Origin: Rheinheimera sp. UJ63
GTDB lineage: Bacteria; Pseudomonadota; Gammaproteobacteria; Enterobacterales; Alteromonadaceae
Assembly (NCBI RefSeq): GCF_021568285.1
Contig: NZ_JAKGTQ010000005.1
Coordinates: 62,001-126,000 of the forward strand
Length of the DNA stretch: 64,000 nucleotides
Reading direction: 5' to 3'
How positions within the stretch are numbered: the first letter of the stretch is position 1; the number at the start of each line of letters is the position of its first letter. Both the position numbers and the translations under genes were made by a program. This document shows, piece after piece, positions 53,812 through 63,690 of the stretch. The notes under the pieces are model-generated. The model saw only the letters and a program-made list of their open reading frames with translations. It ran no database searches and was not told the DNA's origin.

Positions 53812-54462
53812 ATGCTGTTAACTTATACCCCACCGACATGGCCTTATCTCGATATTTTGTATCAAGACAACGATATCGTGGTGCTGAATAAGCCCAGCGG
53901 CTTATTGTCGGTGCCGGGTAAAGATCCTGCACACTTTGATAGCATGCAATACCGAGTGCAACGCGTTTGGCCCAATGCCAGCATTGTGCATCGCTTAGAT
54001 ATGGCCACCTCAGGGGTGTTTATTATGGCAATGCACAAAGAGGCGCAACGTGAGCTAAACCGGCAATTTCAACAGCGCGAAACTGAAAAAAGTTATGAAG
54101 CGCGAGTCTCCGGTTTAGTTAAGGCGAGCAGTGGCAGTATTGATTTGCCATTGATTTGTGATTGGCCAAATAGACCGATGCAAAAGGTGTGTTATCAACA
54201 TGGTAAGCCTTCTTTAACGCACTATCGCGTGCTTAGCCGCGCCAATAACCAAAGCCGCGTGGCATTAACCCCTGTCACCGGACGCTCTCATCAACTACGC
54301 GTGCACTTACAATTTATTGGTCATCCCATCTTAGGCGATAAATTTTACGCCGGAGAGGCAGTGCATGCTGCAGACCGCTTGCAACTGCATGCCTGTCATT
54401 TAAGCCTTAGCCATCCAACAACGGCAAAAAAGATGATTTTTTCAGCAATTTGCCCTTTTTAA
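53812..54462 (+). CDS. rluA: Dual-specificity pseudouridine synthase RluA
   Basis: This 216-residue enzyme lacks an S4 domain, as expected for RluA. VLNKPSGLLSVPGKDP, the catalytic Asp in SIVHRLDMATSGVFIMA and VTGRSHQLRVHLQFIGHPILGD are visible. It modifies 23S rRNA U746 and tRNA U32 in E. coli. It lies directly behind rapA, a linkage also seen in other gammaproteobacteria. The identification rests on length, lack of S4 and this neighbour. Confidence 0.92.
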   Translation: MLLTYTPPTWPYLDILYQDNDIVVLNKPSGLLSVPGKDPAHFDSMQYRVQRVWPNASIVHRLDMATSGVFIMAMHKEAQRELNRQFQQRETEKSYEARVSGLVKASSGSIDLPLICDWPNRPMQKVCYQHGKPSLTHYRVLSRANNQSRVALTPVTGRSHQLRVHLQFIGHPILGDKFYAGEAVHAADRLQLHACHLSLSHPTTAKKMIFSAICPF

Positions 54463-54558
54463 GTAAAAAGAATCGGCTATTAACGCAACATTCATTTAAC
54501 TGCACTATTATTGTATTGTCTTAAAAATAAACTTTATTTTTTGCAAAAACCAATAATA

Positions 54559-54586
54559 CTGACAAAACAATATGGTAAACTATAAA
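54559..54586 (+). promoter_or_regulatory. Likely promoter of the OmpA-family gene
   Basis: CTGACA (54559-54564) and TATAAA (54581-54586) are separated by 16 bases in an AT-rich region. They lie 37-64 bases before the porin start codon. The AAGGAGA ribosome-binding site at about 54610 is strong, as expected for an abundant protein. Confidence 0.55.
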
Positions 54587-54622
54587 AAGTTTGCTTAATT
54601 GGATGAATCGAAGGAGAAACGG

Positions 54623-55702
54623 ATGAAACTTAAAGCAATCGCTGTAGCAGTTCTTGCGGCTATTCCGCTGTTTGGCGCTCAGGCTATTGCCGATGCACCA
54701 ACAGCTCAAGATCTAGAAAAAAAGGTTTTTGGCTCACTATTTGGTGAAGGCTACTGGAATGATTCGCGTAAAGCGCAATCAGCTACCTGGAGCAACACTG
54801 ATGATGCTTGGGGTGTAGGTGCAGACATTGGTTACCGTGTCAACGAAACTTGGGGTGTGCGTTTTGAATATGCTCGTCAGAGCTTCAATTCACTGGCTCA
54901 AAGTTCTCGCGTAACGGGTGACCGTTTTGGTTTAGATGCAATGTATCATCTGGCTAACACTAATCTGTATTTAGTGGGTGGCTGGAAGCATTTTGAAAAT
55001 GACATCGCCTTTGATGCAGTAAATATCGGTGTTGGTTACCGTTATTTTGTTAGCCCAGCTGTAGCCTTATTTGTTGAAGGTAACCGTTTCCGTGGCATTA
55101 ACAACGGCGATTGGAATGATGCGTCTTTAAAAGCAGGTGCAACGTGGGTTTTTGGTGCTGAAGCAGCTGCTGCTCCTACACCAGCTCCAGCACCCGCTCC
55201 GGCCCCAGCGCCAGCACCAATGCCTGTTGATTCTGACCGTGATGGCGTAGTTGATAGCCAAGACAAGTGCCCTAACACACCAGCGGCTCACAAAGTAGAT
55301 GCTCAAGGCTGTACTATCTACACTGAGAAAATGGACCGTGTAGGCGATGTCGATATCGAAGTTCGTTTCGCGTTTGACTCTGCAGCAGTATCTGCTGACG
55401 GCCAAACTGAAGTTAACCAGTTAGCCGCCTTTATGAAACGCTTCCCTGAAGCGGTTGTATTCATCGAAGGTCACGCGTCTAACATCGGTAATGCCGCTTA
55501 CAACATGCGTTTATCTGAGCGTCGTGCTAAAGCCATCGCTGATTTATTAACAGCGCAAGGCATCAACAGCAGCCGTATTACCTCTAAAGGTTTCGGCGTA
55601 ACTCAGCTTCGCGTTGAGGGTAATACCCGCGCAGCACACGCTGCCAACCAACGTATTGAAGCAAAAGTAACGGCTAAGATTAAAGAGCCAGTACTTCGCT
55701 AA
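54623..55702 (+). CDS. OmpA-family outer-membrane protein
   Basis: This 359-residue protein has a signal peptide (MKLKAIAVAVLAAIPLFGAQAIA). An eight-strand-type beta-barrel part (about 25-175) contains WGVGADIGYRVNETWGVRFEYAR. A Pro/Ala linker and a TSP3-like calcium-binding segment (DSDRDGVVDSQDKCPNTP) follow. The peptidoglycan-binding OmpA domain has VEVRFAFDSAAVS-type start, VFIEGHASNIG, YNMRLSERRAKAIADLL and SKGFG. It should anchor the outer membrane to the wall. ATG 54623 gives the proper signal peptide. Promoter and terminator flank it, so it is monocistronic. Confidence 0.93.
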   Translation: MKLKAIAVAVLAAIPLFGAQAIADAPTAQDLEKKVFGSLFGEGYWNDSRKAQSATWSNTDDAWGVGADIGYRVNETWGVRFEYARQSFNSLAQSSRVTGDRFGLDAMYHLANTNLYLVGGWKHFENDIAFDAVNIGVGYRYFVSPAVALFVEGNRFRGINNGDWNDASLKAGATWVFGAEAAAAPTPAPAPAPAPAPAPMPVDSDRDGVVDSQDKCPNTPAAHKVDAQGCTIYTEKMDRVGDVDIEVRFAFDSAAVSADGQTEVNQLAAFMKRFPEAVVFIEGHASNIGNAAYNMRLSERRAKAIADLLTAQGINSSRITSKGFGVTQLRVEGNTRAAHAANQRIEAKVTAKIKEPVLR

Positions 55703-55723
55703 TAGTATTTAAGTACTAATATT

Positions 55724-55756
55724 AAATAAAGCCGCTACGCTAGCGGCTTTATTTTT
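55724..55756 (+). terminator. Strong terminator of the OmpA-family gene
   Basis: A perfect 14-bp stem (AAATAAAGCCGCTA at 55724-55737, three-base loop, complement at 55741-55754) ends in a T-rich tail. It lies 21 bases after the stop codon. Confidence 0.9.
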
Positions 55757-55853
55757 ATTGGCTTTCGCTACTCTACTATTATTTTCTATTGCCGTAATTT
55801 ACAATCACTGCTAATTTTTAGTACATAATGTCAATTACTGGACTCCTCCTATC

Positions 55854-56216
55854 ATGGCTAAGTTTGTTTTTCTTCTCATTACATGCGGTCTATGCATGTT
55901 TAGCATTAACGCCATGGCGGATGATGCTGAAATGATTCAATTGCAGCATTCAGCACATGTCTGTAATGACGAGCAAGAAACACAACGTCTCGCAGCAAAC
56001 GATCATCTTAGAGAAATGGCCAAAGCGTTAGTCGAATTTAAAGCCACCAAATTTTGTTTTATCATCCAACCTTCAACTGTGGTTGCTTTACTCGAGCATA
56101 AAGGCAATTACATAAAATTCAGACATAACAACAAAGTGCTGTTTGCTTTTGCCGAAGATTTACTGGCACAACGCCTTCCCGCTCAAGATATGGGAACACA
56201 AGCCGCTATAGAGTAA
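55854..56216 (+). CDS. Hypothetical exported protein
   Basis: This 120-residue protein has a signal peptide (MAKFVFLLITCGLCMFSINAMA). The mature chain has two cysteines (HVCNDEQET and KFCFIIQPS), possibly a disulfide, and a C-terminal part FRHNNKVLFAFAEDLLAQ. No family was recognised. The DUF3530 gene starts 32 bases downstream on the same strand, so the two may be co-transcribed. Its role is unknown. Confidence 0.6.
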   Translation: MAKFVFLLITCGLCMFSINAMADDAEMIQLQHSAHVCNDEQETQRLAANDHLREMAKALVEFKATKFCFIIQPSTVVALLEHKGNYIKFRHNNKVLFAFAEDLLAQRLPAQDMGTQAAIE

Positions 56217-56248
56217 TCAACTTGAGTTTCTCAATGGCGGTAGCATAG

Positions 56249-56998
56249 ATGCAAAATAAAGGGTTCGCGTTTGCTGTTATGCTTTTAGCCGCGACCAGCA
56301 GCCAAGCAGCACCTCACTGGCAAGATATTCAACGCCAATTCCCACAGGTTAACTTACAACAATTTGATGCTGCGAGTGCCTCCTTCATGGCATTGCATAC
56401 CCCCAGTGCGGCTCTTTTAACACGAGGCAGCATCGTGTTGCTTCCGGATGCCCATCAGCACGCTTTTAGTCCTTCGTTACTGAATCAACTTCGCTTATCC
56501 TTACCTGATCGTGGCTGGGATCTCTGGGTGTTGCCGCAACCAGAGCCAGTAATGGCGACCAACCCTGCGCAGCAATTAACATTACAAAAAACCCAACTGA
56601 GCCAACGCTGGCAATTATTAGCGCAGCAAGCCCGATTAAAGCCACCGGTGATTGTTATTGCACAAGGGGAAATCGCAGCGGTAATGAATTTACTGCTAGC
56701 AGACAGTTTAAATATGCCACCGGCCGCGCTTGTGAATTTAGGGGCTTATTTATCAGCAGCCGAGCAACAGAATAGCGTTGCGCAAAACGTATTGAATAAC
56801 ATGCCGGTACTCGATTTATTAACGGCGCATGACCATCCACAAGCACTCGCCTTGGCCACAGCAAGGGCAGAATTAGGACAACAGCGTGGCAATGCTTTAT
56901 ATCGACAACGTCATTTAAACGACGGTTATCATCAACAAAGCCTGCAACACTGGCAAGTCAATGAAATTATCGGCTGGTTACACTCTACGGGTTTTTAG
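56249..56998 (+). CDS. DUF3530 family alpha/beta-hydrolase-like protein
   Basis: This 249-residue exported protein has a signal peptide (to about residue 20). A DUF3530-like body contains SIVLLPDAHQHAFSP, LRLSLPDRGWDLWVLPQPEP, PPVIVIAQGEIAAVMNLLL and the C-terminal HWQVNEIIGWLHS. Family members look like alpha/beta hydrolases. Here the nucleophile elbow reads AQGEIAA with no Ser at the usual place, so catalytic activity is doubtful. It overlaps the convergent djlA end by 14 bases. Confidence 0.78.
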   Translation: MQNKGFAFAVMLLAATSSQAAPHWQDIQRQFPQVNLQQFDAASASFMALHTPSAALLTRGSIVLLPDAHQHAFSPSLLNQLRLSLPDRGWDLWVLPQPEPVMATNPAQQLTLQKTQLSQRWQLLAQQARLKPPVIVIAQGEIAAVMNLLLADSLNMPPAALVNLGAYLSAAEQQNSVAQNVLNNMPVLDLLTAHDHPQALALATARAELGQQRGNALYRQRHLNDGYHQQSLQHWQVNEIIGWLHSTGF

Positions 56999-57788
56999 CT
57001 CGGGCCTGCTTGATTTGCTCATACGCCGCTTGAATATCTTGCGTACGTCTTTTTGCTACCTCTAACATCGCCGCTGGCACTCCCTGTGCAATTAATTTGT
57101 CTGGATGGTGTTGCGACATCAATTTACGGTAAGCACGCTTCAGCTCTTTGTCAGCAATCTCTGGTGTACAGCCCAGCATTTGATAAGCCGCAAGTAAAGA
57201 AGGCCCTTGTTCTTTGCCGGGGGCTTGCCCCTGTTTAAACCGTGACTGCGCCTGATAAGCCAAAAGCAATTGCGCTAAAGTGCTGCGCGAAATATGCAAA
57301 GACTCGGCAACTTGAATTAGAAGCTGATGCTGCTCAGCGCTGATGCGGCCATCAACACAGGCAATACTTAACTGAATTTCTAGGAATAATTGTAAAACAT
57401 CCGGCCGCCGTTTATAGCGTTGGTAAAACTCCGTGATTTGCGCGCGAAACGGAAAATTAACCGCCTTGCCATCTCTAAATGCCGCTTGTGCTTCTTTTTG
57501 CTGCTGAGCATTTAAACCTAACTGTTGCATAAAGTGGGTGGCTTCTGAGATATGTGCTTTGGTTACCACACCCGTCGCTTTCGCAAGATGCCCCATTGCA
57601 GCAAAACTACTGTACATAAATAAGGCTTGTTCATCGTCTTGCCCGAAAACGCTTTGCAGCCCTTCCCAATTCGCTAATTTGCGCTGAAACATCTGATCAA
57701 TAAGATGCCCTACTACCACACCCAACAACAGGCCAGGCAGCTTAAATAAAGCGATACCAAATAAGGCACCAAGAATTTTTCCCCACAC
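56985..57788 (-). CDS. djlA: Membrane-anchored DnaJ-like co-chaperone DjlA
   Basis: This 267-residue protein starts at GTG 57788 (WGKILGALFGIALFKLPG), matching the E. coli DjlA N-terminus; a TTG further up at 57830 is in frame. One N-terminal membrane segment leads into a TerB-like domain (about 50-180, with LSIACVDGRISAEQHQLL). The C-terminal J domain has the HPD motif in SQHHPDKLIAQG. It stimulates DnaK at the inner membrane and affects envelope stress signalling. It is divergent from lptD, the usual gammaproteobacterial order. Confidence 0.92.
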   Translation of the reverse strand: MWGKILGALFGIALFKLPGLLLGVVVGHLIDQMFQRKLANWEGLQSVFGQDDEQALFMYSSFAAMGHLAKATGVVTKAHISEATHFMQQLGLNAQQQKEAQAAFRDGKAVNFPFRAQITEFYQRYKRRPDVLQLFLEIQLSIACVDGRISAEQHQLLIQVAESLHISRSTLAQLLLAYQAQSRFKQGQAPGKEQGPSLLAAYQMLGCTPEIADKELKRAYRKLMSQHHPDKLIAQGVPAAMLEVAKRRTQDIQAAYEQIKQARAKNP

Positions 57789-57951
57789 GTAACATACCCC
57801 GAAAACTGCAATGAGCCCTGAGCCAGCCAATGGTCTGGCATAACACGATTAACATAGGCACTATATCGGATTAGCAGGAATTCTAAAATTGATTTATCAT
57901 AACCCACCCAAGGTCGGCTGGTGCGACGCAGTAAGCAATGAGTAGAAAGGC

Positions 57952-60216
57952 ATGAAACAAGGTTTAAGTTTAGCAGGATTACTCTGGGTAGCGATGACAC
58001 CTCTGCAGGTTAATGCTGCACCGCTTGCTAGCCAAACTTGCCAGCAACCCGTTCAACTGCCTGATATCTTAAAAGATTTAAATGAACAAGACAGTCGAAT
58101 CCGCATTTTCTCAGACAACGTCGACTTACAAGAAAACCAAAGCGCTGAATTTTCAGGTAAAGTACAAATCCTGCACCGCGATACCTTATTACAAGCACCT
58201 AAAGCACGTTATGATACCCGCGCCCAAACACTTCGTGCCGATGGCGGTATTGAGTATTTTAATCCAGCACTGTCGGTGAGTAGCCAATTTTTTGAAGCAG
58301 ACATTAGCCAAAACCGCGTTACGCTGGGTGATGCGCGTTATCAATTTGTTGAAAATGCCGGTCGCGGTGAAGCTTCAGCCATGGTGGCCTCGAACGAGGC
58401 GTTAGTGTTACGCCAAGCCGTGTTTACAACTTGCCCCGAACAAGATGACAGCTGGGGCTTACACGCAGAAGAAATCAGCATCGCGGCAGACTCAGGCTGG
58501 GGTGAAGCGCGTAATGCGGTGTTTAAAATTAAAGACATCCCTATTTTTTATATCCCTTATTTAACTTTCCCGGTTGATGACCAACGTAAATCAGGATTAT
58601 TGGTGCCGAAAGTCGGCAGCTCACAAAGCACCGGGATAGACATAGAATTACCCTATTACCTCAACTTGGCCGAAAACTACGATCTGACGCTTACACCGCG
58701 TTTTATGAGTAATCGTGGTGCTCAGTTAAAGTCGCAACTGCGGTATTTAACATCCGAGCACAGTGGCTTACTGCAATTAGAATACATGGGTAGCGATGAT
58801 GAAAAAGCCAATGATTTTGGCGCGCGTTACTTAACGCATTTGACGAATCGCTCCGATTTTAGTGATAAATGGCGTGGCTATATCGACTTTACCGATGTTA
58901 GCGATAGCGCTTATCTAACAGAATTAGGCTCTGATTACACAAACCAGAGTGATACTCAGTTATATCGAGAAGCCAGCCTGAGTTATTTCGGCGAACAAGT
59001 TCATTCGCATTTAAAAATGCAAGGCTTTGAGATTCTGGGTAATTATAACCAAGCCTACAAAGCGATCCCGCAACTGAGTGTAGCTTCAGCGGCGCCTATC
59101 GCTTTAGGTAACTGGCTAGAAGCCAGTTGGTTTAGCCAATATGCGCATTTCAGAAATGACCAAGCCTTTTATAACGCCGCGGATCGACTGCACATTGAGC
59201 CAACGCTTCGAATTCCTATCATCACCTCGGCAATTGAATTCACGGCTGAAACAAGCTTGCTTTATACTTATTATCAACAAGATAGCTTAAGCTCACTCAC
59301 GGAAGAACAAGCCGAGATCACTCGGACCTTACCTAAGGTCCGCTTGCATGCCAAAGTCAATATGGAACGAGAATACGATTGGTTTGGCGAGCCGGCATTA
59401 CAAACCTTTGAACCGCAAATACAGTATTTGTATATTCCTTATCGCGATCAAAGCAATATTGGCCTGTACGATACCACGCGCTTGCAAGACGATTATTACG
59501 GCTTATTTAGGCAGAACCGTTTCTCAGGCTTAGATCGTATCAATGAAGCGAATCAAATTACCCTTGGTGGTACGACGCGCTTTTACGACAATACCGAAAA
59601 TGAATTATTCCGTTTTAGCCTTGGCCAGATTTTTTTCTTAAAAGATCCGGAAATCACAGCAAATACCATTACTCAAGATTTGCCATCCACTGAATCGATG
59701 CTCGCCTCTGAAATGATCTGGAATTGGTATCGTCGTTGGTATGTCAGCAGCGCGCTGCAATATGACATTGAACAAAACAAACTGATCAAGAGTTCAGCCA
59801 GCTTAGATTACCGAGGCAGTGAGAATACGTTATTCCAATTGAACCATCGCTACAGCCGCGCAGTCTCAGGAGTGGAAATTCAACAATTAGGTGTTATTGG
59901 TGCCTTTCCAATAGATAAAAACTGGCAACTGATCGCCAGTTACTACCGTGATGTGACGAATCATCGTATGATAGACGCCAATATAGGACTGCAATATGAA
60001 TCCTGTTGTTGGGCAGTGCGTTTTGTCGCTCGCAGACAGGTACAGGCAGATTTTGACACCGCCGTGGATAATGTTAACCAATTTGCCGAACTGGATAGTG
60101 GTTTCAGTGTGCAGTTTGTCTTTAAAGGATTTGGTGATAAAGCCGGTTTTGGCGTAGCTGACATGTTGTCAAATGGCATCTTCAGTTATCGACGTCCATA
60201 TTTACTAACAAATTAG
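57952..60216 (+). CDS. lptD: LPS-assembly outer-membrane protein LptD
   Basis: This 754-residue protein has a signal peptide (MKQGLSLAGLLWVAMTPLQVNA). The periplasmic OstA/jellyroll part (NVDLQENQSAEFSGKVQI, RYDTRAQTLRADGGIEYF) is followed by a large beta-barrel (from about 190). The four cysteines needed for the LptD disulfides are present: one near residue 30 (TCQQP), one in FTTCPEQDDSW and the adjacent pair in YESCCWAVRF. It inserts LPS into the outer leaflet with LptE. surA follows 13 bases later. Confidence 0.96.
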   Translation: MKQGLSLAGLLWVAMTPLQVNAAPLASQTCQQPVQLPDILKDLNEQDSRIRIFSDNVDLQENQSAEFSGKVQILHRDTLLQAPKARYDTRAQTLRADGGIEYFNPALSVSSQFFEADISQNRVTLGDARYQFVENAGRGEASAMVASNEALVLRQAVFTTCPEQDDSWGLHAEEISIAADSGWGEARNAVFKIKDIPIFYIPYLTFPVDDQRKSGLLVPKVGSSQSTGIDIELPYYLNLAENYDLTLTPRFMSNRGAQLKSQLRYLTSEHSGLLQLEYMGSDDEKANDFGARYLTHLTNRSDFSDKWRGYIDFTDVSDSAYLTELGSDYTNQSDTQLYREASLSYFGEQVHSHLKMQGFEILGNYNQAYKAIPQLSVASAAPIALGNWLEASWFSQYAHFRNDQAFYNAADRLHIEPTLRIPIITSAIEFTAETSLLYTYYQQDSLSSLTEEQAEITRTLPKVRLHAKVNMEREYDWFGEPALQTFEPQIQYLYIPYRDQSNIGLYDTTRLQDDYYGLFRQNRFSGLDRINEANQITLGGTTRFYDNTENELFRFSLGQIFFLKDPEITANTITQDLPSTESMLASEMIWNWYRRWYVSSALQYDIEQNKLIKSSASLDYRGSENTLFQLNHRYSRAVSGVEIQQLGVIGAFPIDKNWQLIASYYRDVTNHRMIDANIGLQYESCCWAVRFVARRQVQADFDTAVDNVNQFAELDSGFSVQFVFKGFGDKAGFGVADMLSNGIFSYRRPYLLTN

Positions 60217-60229
60217 AATGTAGGAATTT

Positions 60230-61519
60230 ATGAAGTTACAGCAAATTATCTGTGTGGTTTTGCTTGGTTTTGCCAGCGTTTCCCTGACAGCAGCAGAACG
60301 CGAAATCGACCGAGTTGCAGCGATTGTCGACAGCGGCGTGATCTTAAAAAGTGATGTTGATGAAATAGTACAACGAGTTAAACGCAACGCTGAAGCACAA
60401 GGTCAAACACTCCCATCAGATTTAGCCTTACGCACTCAGGCCACTGAGCGCTTAATAATGACCAATTTACAATTGCAAATGGCACAGCGTATGGGTTTAC
60501 AAATCAGCGATGCCCAGTTGGATGATACGATTCGTAATATCGCTCAAGGCGAGAATTTAACGATGGAGCAATTCCGTCAGCAAGTGACGAATGAAGAAGG
60601 CAACTACGAGCGCTTCCGCGAAAAAGTGCGCGAAGAAATCATGACCAACGAAGTATTACGCGGCAATGTGCAACGTCGCATCTACATCAGCCAGCAAGAA
60701 GTCGATAACCTAGTGAAACTGATGGAAGAGCAAGGTGCGATTAGCGAACAATACCAATTGGGTCATATCCTGATCGCCATTCCTAGCCAAGCGACTACCG
60801 AACAAATTACCGAATCACGCGAACGTGCGGATCAAGTACTAAAATTATTACGTGATGGCAGTGACTTCCGTCGCATCGCGATCGCTTCATCCAGTGGTGC
60901 CAATGCCCTTGAGGGCGGTCAATTAGACTGGATGAACATCAACGAAATGCCCACTTTGTTTTCTGAAGGTATTCGTGGTCGTAAAAAAGGCGATTTAATT
61001 GGCCCACTTCGCTCTGGCGCAGGTTTTCACATTTTAACCATTTTTGACATTCGTGGTGAAAACGTGGCAGAACTGACTGAAGTCAATTCACGGCATATTT
61101 TGATTAAACCCTCCATTATCGTTAGCGAAGAACGTGCTAGAACCATGCTTTTAGACATGGCCACAAAACTACGCGCGGGTGATGCGGATTTTGCGGAATT
61201 AGCAAAACAATTTTCAGAAGATCCAGGTTCAAAACTGAACGGTGGTAACCTCGGTTGGAGTGAAACAGATGTTTATGTCCCGGCGTTTCGTGACACCTTA
61301 AATCGTTTACAACCTGATGAACTGAGCGAGCCTTTCCGCACCGAACATGGCTGGCACATTGTGCAATTACTAGATCGTCGCACCGTAGATGCGACTGCCG
61401 ATAAAAAACGTAATCAAGTGTATCGGATGATTTTTAATCGCCGTTTTAACGAAGAGTCAGCCAGTTTCCTGCGTGAACTGCGTGATGATGCGTATATCGA
61501 AGTATTGGCAGAAGATTAA
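60230..61519 (+). CDS. surA: Periplasmic chaperone / peptidyl-prolyl isomerase SurA
   Basis: This 429-residue protein has a signal peptide ([14 protein letters not shown]). The SurA N-domain ([25 protein letters not shown]) precedes two parvulin domains, each with HILI and G..LGW-type motifs ([11 protein letters not shown] and GGQLDWM, then SRHILIKPS and GGNLGWSE). It helps fold outer-membrane proteins, including LptD encoded just upstream. Its stop overlaps the pdxA start (TAATG). Confidence 0.96.
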   Translation: MKLQQIICVVLLGFASVSLTAAEREIDRVAAIVDSGVILKSDVDEIVQRVKRNAEAQGQTLPSDLALRTQATERLIMTNLQLQMAQRMGLQISDAQLDDTIRNIAQGENLTMEQFRQQVTNEEGNYERFREKVREEIMTNEVLRGNVQRRIYISQQEVDNLVKLMEEQGAISEQYQLGHILIAIPSQATTEQITESRERADQVLKLLRDGSDFRRIAIASSSGANALEGGQLDWMNINEMPTLFSEGIRGRKKGDLIGPLRSGAGFHILTIFDIRGENVAELTEVNSRHILIKPSIIVSEERARTMLLDMATKLRAGDADFAELAKQFSEDPGSKLNGGNLGWSETDVYVPAFRDTLNRLQPDELSEPFRTEHGWHIVQLLDRRTVDATADKKRNQVYRMIFNRRFNEESASFLRELRDDAYIEVLAED

Positions 61520-62508
61520 TGACCCTGCGTATCGCAATTACCCCGGGCGAACCGGCCGGCATTGGTCCTGATTTGGTCTTGGCGTTAACGCGTCAAGACT
61601 GGCCAGTTGAACTGGTTGTTTGTGCCAATGCCGAACTAATGCAAGAACGTGCGGCGAGCTTAGGGTTGCCGCTGCAACTTATACCTTATCAAGCCAGTGC
61701 CGCACCTCAACCGCAACGCGCAGGTACTTTAACCATTGCTGAGTTTGCGCTAGCTGAACCCGTGATCCCTGGCCAGTTAAATGCCGCTAATGGCAGTTAT
61801 GTCATTGATACATTGCGTGCTGCCGGTGATATGGTGTTATCCGCAGAAGCGGCGGCCATCGTCACTGGCCCTGTCCACAAAGGCATAATCAACCGCGCAG
61901 GCATTCCTTTTAGTGGCCATACGGAGTTTTTTGCACAGCAATCAAACACGCCTTATGTCGTGATGATGCTCGCCACTGAAGGTTTACGCGTAGCACTCGC
62001 CACGACGCATATTCCGCTGGCTTACGTTGCTAAAGCGATTACTCGCGAACGCTTACACAAAGTGATCACCATCTTGCATGAAGATTTGCAGCAAAAGTTC
62101 GGTATTGCCGAACCTCGCATCTATGTTTGCGGTTTAAACCCGCATGCCGGCGAAGATGGCCATTTAGGACGCGAAGAAATCGAAGTGATCACGCCAGCTT
62201 TAGAAGAGCTCCGCGCACAAGGTATGCACTTAATTGGGCCCTTACCTGCTGACACCTTATTTCAACCCAAATACCTGAACGAAGCAGATGCTGTACTCGC
62301 GATGTATCATGATCAGGGCCTCCCGGTATTGAAATACAAAGGTTTTGGCCGTTCAGTTAATATTAGCCTAGGCTTACCCTTGATCCGAACATCCGTTGAT
62401 CATGGTACCGCTCTAGATTTGGCAGCAACGGGCAAAGCCGATCCTGGCAGCCTGTTTCATGCCGTGACCCAAGCCATTCAATTGGCTCAACGAACCACGA
62501 ATCCATGA
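61519..62508 (+). CDS. pdxA: 4-hydroxythreonine-4-phosphate dehydrogenase
   Basis: This 329-residue enzyme of vitamin B6 synthesis oxidises 4-phosphohydroxy-L-threonine. Visible motifs are [13 protein letters not shown] at the start, [25 protein letters not shown] with a metal-ligand His, [33 protein letters not shown] and [11 protein letters not shown] with metal and substrate His residues. It is translationally coupled to surA upstream and to rsmA downstream (ATGA overlap). Confidence 0.96.
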   Translation: MTLRIAITPGEPAGIGPDLVLALTRQDWPVELVVCANAELMQERAASLGLPLQLIPYQASAAPQPQRAGTLTIAEFALAEPVIPGQLNAANGSYVIDTLRAAGDMVLSAEAAAIVTGPVHKGIINRAGIPFSGHTEFFAQQSNTPYVVMMLATEGLRVALATTHIPLAYVAKAITRERLHKVITILHEDLQQKFGIAEPRIYVCGLNPHAGEDGHLGREEIEVITPALEELRAQGMHLIGPLPADTLFQPKYLNEADAVLAMYHDQGLPVLKYKGFGRSVNISLGLPLIRTSVDHGTALDLAATGKADPGSLFHAVTQAIQLAQRTTNP

Positions 62509-63323
62509 CAGATAATGTACATCAGGGCCACCGTGCCCGAAAACGCTTTGGCCAAAACTTCTTACACGATCCCCATGTAATTGGCCGAATTGTTAAAGCC
62601 ATAGCACCGAAAACGACGGATGTGTTAGTTGAAATAGGCCCGGGACTTGGTGCCTTAACTGAACCGGTCGTTGCTGAAGCCGGTAAGCTTACCGTGGTTG
62701 AGCTTGATCGCGATCTTGCAGAACGTTTACGCCAACATCCTGACATGGCTGATAAATTAACCATTTATCAAGCAGACGCCATGAAGTTTGATTTTAGCCA
62801 ACTGGTGCAGCCGGGTCAGAAACTCAAAGTATTTGGTAATTTACCGTACAATATTTCTACCCCACTATTATTTCATTTATTTGAATTTGCCGACCAGATC
62901 GATACCATGCACTTTATGCTACAAAAAGAAGTCGTTGATCGAATGACTGCGGGGCATGGCAGTAAAGCCTTTGGTCGACTCAGTGTAATGACCCAGTATT
63001 ACTGTCAGGCCATTCCTGTGGTGCAAGTGGGCCCAGGTGCCTTTAAACCTGCACCGAAGGTGGATTCAGCCGTTGTGCGCTTAATCCCGTTTAACATTGC
63101 CGATCGCGCTAAAGTGGATCCCGCAATATTGAACCGTGTATGCCTAGAGGCGTTTAATCAACGCCGCAAGACCTTACGAAATTGTTTTAGTAATTTTGCC
63201 ACTGCTGAGCAATTAACCGCGCTGGGAATTGATCCATCATTACGACCGGAGCAACTCTCCGTTGCAGAATTTGTTAAAGTTGCCCAGTGGCTTGCAGAGC
63301 AGGAAAGTGCTAATGAGCCTTGA
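62505..63323 (+). CDS. rsmA: 16S rRNA dimethyltransferase RsmA (KsgA)
   Basis: This 272-residue methyltransferase dimethylates the two adjacent adenines in the 3' hairpin of 16S rRNA during small-subunit maturation. It shows [11 protein letters not shown], the SAM-binding motif [23 protein letters not shown], the catalytic [10 protein letters not shown] and [12 protein letters not shown]. The start overlaps pdxA by four bases and the end overlaps apaG by 11. The order is the conserved pdxA-rsmA-apaG-apaH. Confidence 0.96.
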   Translation: MTDNVHQGHRARKRFGQNFLHDPHVIGRIVKAIAPKTTDVLVEIGPGLGALTEPVVAEAGKLTVVELDRDLAERLRQHPDMADKLTIYQADAMKFDFSQLVQPGQKLKVFGNLPYNISTPLLFHLFEFADQIDTMHFMLQKEVVDRMTAGHGSKAFGRLSVMTQYYCQAIPVVQVGPGAFKPAPKVDSAVVRLIPFNIADRAKVDPAILNRVCLEAFNQRRKTLRNCFSNFATAEQLTALGIDPSLRPEQLSVAEFVKVAQWLAEQESANEP

Positions 63324-63690
63324 GCAAGAAGTTACCGTATCCGTGGATAGTTTTTATTTAGGCGCTCAGTCTGATCCGGCTGAGCAGCGTTATGTCTTTG
63401 CCTATTGTGTCAATATCACTAACCAAAGCGAACAACAGGTACAACTGTTAAGCCGCTATTGGCAAATTACTGATGGCAATGGCAAACAAACCGAAGTCTC
63501 TGGCGAAGGTGTTATCGGAGTGCAGCCACAATTAGCGCCGGGTGAAACCTACAGTTACACCAGTGGCGCGGTATTAGAAACCCCCGTCGGCACCATGCAG
63601 GGTTACTATGAAATGATTGACCAAAAACAGCAATCATTTCGAACCCCCATCCCCTTATTCAGATTGGCTCAGCCACATATTTTGAACTGA
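63313..63690 (+). CDS. apaG: ApaG protein
   Basis: This 125-residue protein has the length of E. coli ApaG. An immunoglobulin/FN3-like fold is indicated by [54 protein letters not shown] and [11 protein letters not shown]. The molecular role is poorly defined. A longer frame starts inside rsmA; ATG 63313 fits the family. Its TGA shares a base with the apaH ATG. Confidence 0.93.
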   Translation: MSLEQEVTVSVDSFYLGAQSDPAEQRYVFAYCVNITNQSEQQVQLLSRYWQITDGNGKQTEVSGEGVIGVQPQLAPGETYSYTSGAVLETPVGTMQGYYEMIDQKQQSFRTPIPLFRLAQPHILN

